The notes under the pieces: generated by a model
Seen by the model: the letters and a program-made list of their open reading frames with translations, nothing else
Told to the model about the DNA's origin: nothing
Databases searched by the model: none
Shown: positions 61,173-64,000 of the stretch, one piece after another
Numbering within the stretch: the stretch's first letter is position 1
Layout: each line of letters starts with the position of its first letter
Source of the DNA: Jiangella sp. DSM 45060
Lineage (GTDB): Bacteria > Actinomycetota > Actinomycetes > Jiangellales > Jiangellaceae
NCBI RefSeq assembly: GCF_900105175.1
Contig: NZ_LT629771.1
Span: 6,778,622-6,842,621, forward strand
Direction of reading: 5' to 3'
DNA: 64,000 bases
Translations under genes and position numbers: made by a program

Positions 61173-61895
61173 ATGACGGATGTAGTTGACGTCGATGATG
61201 AAGATACCTGGCCAGAACCTGTCCGGGAGTTCGTCAGGCGCCACGCGAAGACCTTCGGCGCGGATGAGGAGGATACGGGGGACCTAGAAGACTACGGTTT
61301 TGCTGCGGGCAACTACCTTAGAGGGCGCCTACTCAAGGCGTATCACTGCACCCGGCTCCTTGATCACGAGAAGGCAGACATCCAACAGGACGGCCTTCGA
61401 AAGCTCGACTCCGCCATGATTGAGAAGAGGCTGGCCAAAGCAAGGGCGTGCGGACAGTTGACGCAGGAACGAGAGATTGGCCTCTTCGACGGATACAACG
61501 ACCACGATCAACAGTTCCGAAATGACCAGGTTTCCGCAGTAGTTGGCCGTCGAGCGTTCGACGACCAGCCAGAGGGATTTTGGCGACTTCTGAGCACCTG
61601 GGGTGGCGAGGCCATCTACCACTGGTATGACGATCACACGCCAGAACAACACTACCTTCGTAGCCTAGGGACACCAAGCATTGTCGTCGTACACCTCGAC
61701 CTCAACCTACGCGGTTCGAAGGACCACTTCTTCAGTCCCGCCCTAGGCCGAACATTCCTGCGAGCACACCTCAAGCGAGACAACGCCCACTGTGCGGTGA
61801 GCTACGCGTGCTCCATCCCAAGCGAACACATCATCGAGATCCAACAACCTGGTGACCCGGCGTATGACGCTCACCCTCACCTGCCGTCGAAATAG
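61173..61895 (+). CDS. hypothetical protein, possible ADP-ribosyltransferase-like fold
   Basis: The 240-aa product has an acidic start and a central segment LLKAYHCTRLLDHEKADIQQDGLRKL. This recalls ART/PARP-like proteins in which an early H-x-T/S motif precedes an I-x3-GL turn. Further on EAIYHWYDD and LGTPSIVVVHLDLNLRG could be later strands. The assignment is weak. Element copy B stands directly upstream and the KAP gene is divergent. Confidence 0.45.
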   Translation: MTDVVDVDDEDTWPEPVREFVRRHAKTFGADEEDTGDLEDYGFAAGNYLRGRLLKAYHCTRLLDHEKADIQQDGLRKLDSAMIEKRLAKARACGQLTQEREIGLFDGYNDHDQQFRNDQVSAVVGRRAFDDQPEGFWRLLSTWGGEAIYHWYDDHTPEQHYLRSLGTPSIVVVHLDLNLRGSKDHFFSPALGRTFLRAHLKRDNAHCAVSYACSIPSEHIIEIQQPGDPAYDAHPHLPSK

Positions 61896-62111
61896 CCGAC
61901 AATATGACGAGCAGGCAAAGGAGGCACGGTCCGCCATACCGCCCGGCCAGAGGCGAGGTTGTGCCCCGCATGACCCCAGGCGGTTCGACGACATTATCCC
62001 CGGGTTGAGCATCGGGCGTCCGCTGGTCGAAAATGCCCCACCCCCTGCGCCCTGCCTCTCCGAGCGCGTGCCCGCGAGTTCGGTGTCAGGCCCTCCGACT
62101 AGGGTCGGCAC

Positions 62112-63202
62112 ATGCAAGCCGAGCTGAAAGAGACACTCCTCCTCCAGGAGGAATGGACAGCCGACAACACAGAGGCGATGCAGCGGCGCGGTGTCCTCGT
62201 TCGGCAGGTGATCCCTCAGTGGCTTCGACAACAGCTCAATGAACCGACCTCCACAGCCGTCATGAGTGACCTCGCCGTGGAGGGACGTGATGGCACCGGC
62301 AGGAAGACTGAGATCCCCTGGACTCGTGTCTACTCAGCGCGCCGGTCACCCTCCGCAACCCAGGGCTGGTACATCGTCTATCTTTTCAGCGCGTTCGGAG
62401 ATCGGGTCTACATCTCCTTGAACCAGGGGACGACAAGGTGGGAAGGCGGCGAGTTCCGCCCGCGTGCTGGCGAGGAGCTTGCCGCCCGCGTCTCCTGGGC
62501 GCGGAGTGTCCTCGGCATCACCTGGGCCAATGAACTGGCCTTGGATATTTCACTGGAGGCTCGGCGGTCCAACCTGGGTCATCAGTACGAGCTCGGCAAC
62601 GTGGTGGCTATTGAGTATCCGCTCAACAGCATCCCGGACGATGCCGCCCTGGCCTCTGACCTGTGGCGCATGATCGACTGGCTCGGGCGGATCTACGAGG
62701 CTGAGGAGACCTCACTGACGATTCCGGGTGAGCCGGCGGCCGAGATCGCGGACGCCCTCGTCGCGATACGTCAGGCCGCAGGCTCGGCTCGCAAGACCGG
62801 GCAGGGTTTCCGCGCCTGAACACCGCTGAGAAGCTCGCGATTGAGAAGCATGCCGTTCAGGTTGTCACGAAGCACTACGAGGATCTCGGTTACAGCGTCG
62901 ATGATGTCGGAACCAGGCAGCCGTTCGATCTCGATGTGAAGCGAGGAGACATCGATCTAAGTGTGGAGGTCAAGGGCACCACATCCGTCGGTGCCGAGGT
63001 CATCCTGACCAGCGGCGAAGTGAATCACCACCGCGAGCGGTTCCCGAACAACTCCCTGGCCATCGTCCACTCGATCGAGCTCAACAGGTCTGATGAGGCC
63101 CCCATGGCCACCGGGGGCGAGCTGCACATCGTCAGCCCGTGGGAAGTCGAGGACTCCGACCTCATCCCACTGGCCTTCAAGTACCAGACCGGGCTGACCT
63201 GA
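62112..63202 (+). pseudogene. MrcB_N (DUF3578) - DUF3883 protein split by a frameshift
   Basis: The first frame (62,112-62,819, 235 aa) is a DUF3578/MrcB_N domain (EIPWTRVYSARRSPSATQGWYIVYLFSA, VYISLNQGTTRWE) ending GQGFRA-stop. The second, one frame over, runs from about 62,816 to 63,202 and holds a DUF3883/NOV_C domain (LAIEKHAVQVVTKHYEDLGYSVDDV, LSVEVKGTTSVGAEVILTSGEVNHH), a PD-(D/E)XK-like fold. The second has no start codon before GTG 62,936, inside the domain. A 2-bp excess in CGCGCC would explain the split of a once fused protein. Such proteins relate to McrBC-type restriction. Confidence 0.75.
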
Positions 63203-63240
63203 GACGGTGCACGAGCGATATGACGACCGCGCTTAGGTGA

Positions 63241-63618
63241 TTACACAGCGTGAAGACGGATGGGCTTGTTGAGTGCGTCGGCCAGATGAGCGAGGTCGCC
63301 GGGATCGCTGGTCACGGCCAGGTCGCCGCGTGACAGGGCGGAGATGACGACCGTGGCATCTACAACGTCGCTCGTCCCGGCCGCCGCGCAGGCTTGGCCG
63401 GCTTCGCGGGCGAGCTGTTCGGTCATCGGCTCGATCTTGCAGCCACGCAGCAAACGCGAGAGCTGGTGCTGCGGGCCACCGCGCCACGCCTGCGCCAGGA
63501 CGGCAGCGGGGACGACAGGGCGGATCTCGTGGCGTAGCGCATCACGGTGCAAGGCCCAGATGTCGACTCGGTTCGCTTCCGCCGCCACCAACGCGCCGGT
63601 GTCGTAAGTGATGCCCAT
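63241..63618 (-). CDS. VapC-type PIN-domain toxin
   Basis: The 125-aa protein has PIN-domain acidic residues: TYDTGALVAAE (Asp6), an Ala-Gln-Ala-Trp segment typical of actinobacterial VapC (VPAAVLAQAWRGG), VVDATVV and TSDPGDL. The start overlaps the stop of the antitoxin gene (ATGA), antitoxin first. PIN toxins cut RNA. Confidence 0.88.
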   Translation of the reverse strand: MGITYDTGALVAAEANRVDIWALHRDALRHEIRPVVPAAVLAQAWRGGPQHQLSRLLRGCKIEPMTEQLAREAGQACAAAGTSDVVDATVVISALSRGDLAVTSDPGDLAHLADALNKPIRLHAV

Positions 63619-63872
63619 CAGTCGGTGATGACGCCCTCGCGGACCAGCACGTCGTGCGCCTTGCGTGCCTCGTCGGCGGGGATCGGTCCGTGCTCGGCCT
63701 CGAACTCCTCAACGGCAAGCAGGCCATCGAGGACGGCGGCTCGTTCCGCCGGCATGATGGCGGCCAGGCGCTCCCCGTGGTCGGTCAGGTAGATGACCTC
63801 CCCGGTGGACGTGGCTCGGCTGATCACCTCACTGAGGTGATCCTTCGCGTCCTGCACCGGCATCTCGGACAT
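63618..63872 (-). CDS. Phd/YefM-type antitoxin
   Basis: From ATG 63,872 the protein has 84 aa; ATG 63,863 is also possible. MPVQDAKDHLSEVISRATSTGEVIYLTDHGERLAAIMPAE is the Phd/YefM N-terminal domain, with a C-terminal toxin-binding tail. It pairs with the PIN toxin downstream. Confidence 0.88.
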   Translation of the reverse strand: MSEMPVQDAKDHLSEVISRATSTGEVIYLTDHGERLAAIMPAERAAVLDGLLAVEEFEAEHGPIPADEARKAHDVLVREGVITD

Positions 63873-63927
63873 AGTCCCAGCGTACGGCAGAAGCTCAGCA
63901 GACACAGCAGTCCTCACTCTCGGTCGA

Positions 63928-63961
63928 GACGACGCACGCTCCGGAAGGATCGTGCATCGTC
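63928..63961. promoter_or_regulatory. imperfect inverted repeat upstream of the TA pair
   Basis: GACGACGCACGCTCC and GGATCGTGCATCGTC pair at 13 of 15 positions around the loop GGAA. It lies 56 bp upstream of the antitoxin start and may be its operator. Confidence 0.4.
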
Positions 63962-64000
63962 GCAGCTCGTACAGGGACACGGCTGGTCCCGTCGCGCCAT

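Noticed and set aside
52050-64000. Search by eye for a second copy of the tRNA-Pro 3' end closing AICE-2
   Set aside because: No match seen to GGTTCAAATCCTGT or CACCCCGACCA to the right of 52,035, so no right boundary is claimed.

Overview
The window is chromosomal DNA from a high-GC Gram-positive actinobacterium. GC is very high, GTG starts and 1-4 nt gene overlaps are frequent, and the gene families are typical of actinobacteria: tRNA adenosine deaminase-associated protein next to tadA, three-gene pntAA/pntAB/pntB, dnaX-ybaB-recR-DUF5063-lysC-asd, a LytR_C protein, an ECF42 sigma factor with a DGPF protein, and pSAM2-type integrative elements. The genus cannot be fixed from the sequence alone.

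Layout. (1) 1-26.6 kb is mostly core or ordinary accessory chromosome. It holds a NUDIX/NrtR-like regulator divergent from an SPFH + NAD-kinase-like operon, a MarR-controlled MFS pump, a PAP2 phosphatase with a divergent TetR regulator and twin operators, a lipoprotein, a GH38 alpha-mannosidase, the transhydrogenase operon, upp, a glutamate-dehydrogenase-like gene that has lost its key lysines, tadA, tRNA-Ser(CGA), an M20 amidohydrolase, a cation/proton antiporter, LytR_C, ECF42/DGPF and an alpha/beta hydrolase. Two accessory genes follow, one of them a PD-(D/E)XK-like protein. (2) 26,647-41,143 is an actinomycete integrative and conjugative element (AICE-1) inserted in tRNA-Ser(GGA), bounded by a 58-bp direct repeat of the tRNA 3' half. 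Its backbone is pra-like activator, small proteins, FtsK/TraSA-like translocase, RepSA-like HUH initiator, excisionase and a tyrosine integrase that carries an in-frame amber codon. Its cargo is HigBA, an ApeA-like HEPN defence protein, a two-gene membrane/DUF4145-like unit, and a four-gene chain (HTH, PP2C-like, HEPN-like, 53-aa protein). (3) 41.2-51.9 kb is core chromosome: 4.5S RNA, dnaX, ybaB, recR, lysC, asd, GatB/YqeY, an MFS pump and a metallophosphoesterase. (4) From tRNA-Pro(CGG) at 51,959 to the right edge is a second, related island (AICE-2). It has its own integrase, xis, rep and GntR regulator but no translocase gene in the window. Its cargo is a very large KAP-type NTPase, a possible ADP-ribosyltransferase-like gene, a frameshifted MrcB_N/DUF3883 gene and a VapBC-type pair.

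The most interesting signals are these. A conserved intergenic element (about 300 nt and 240 nt) occurs once in each island, each time between divergent defence-like genes and pointing into the next start codon; its sequence blocks are conserved, but a 1-nt indel breaks any shared frame and a hairpin is kept in position but not in sequence. The four-gene HTH-PP2C-HEPN-small protein operon in AICE-1 looks like an uncharacterised system. Most other features fit known families. All family names come from motif recognition by eye; no database search was run.
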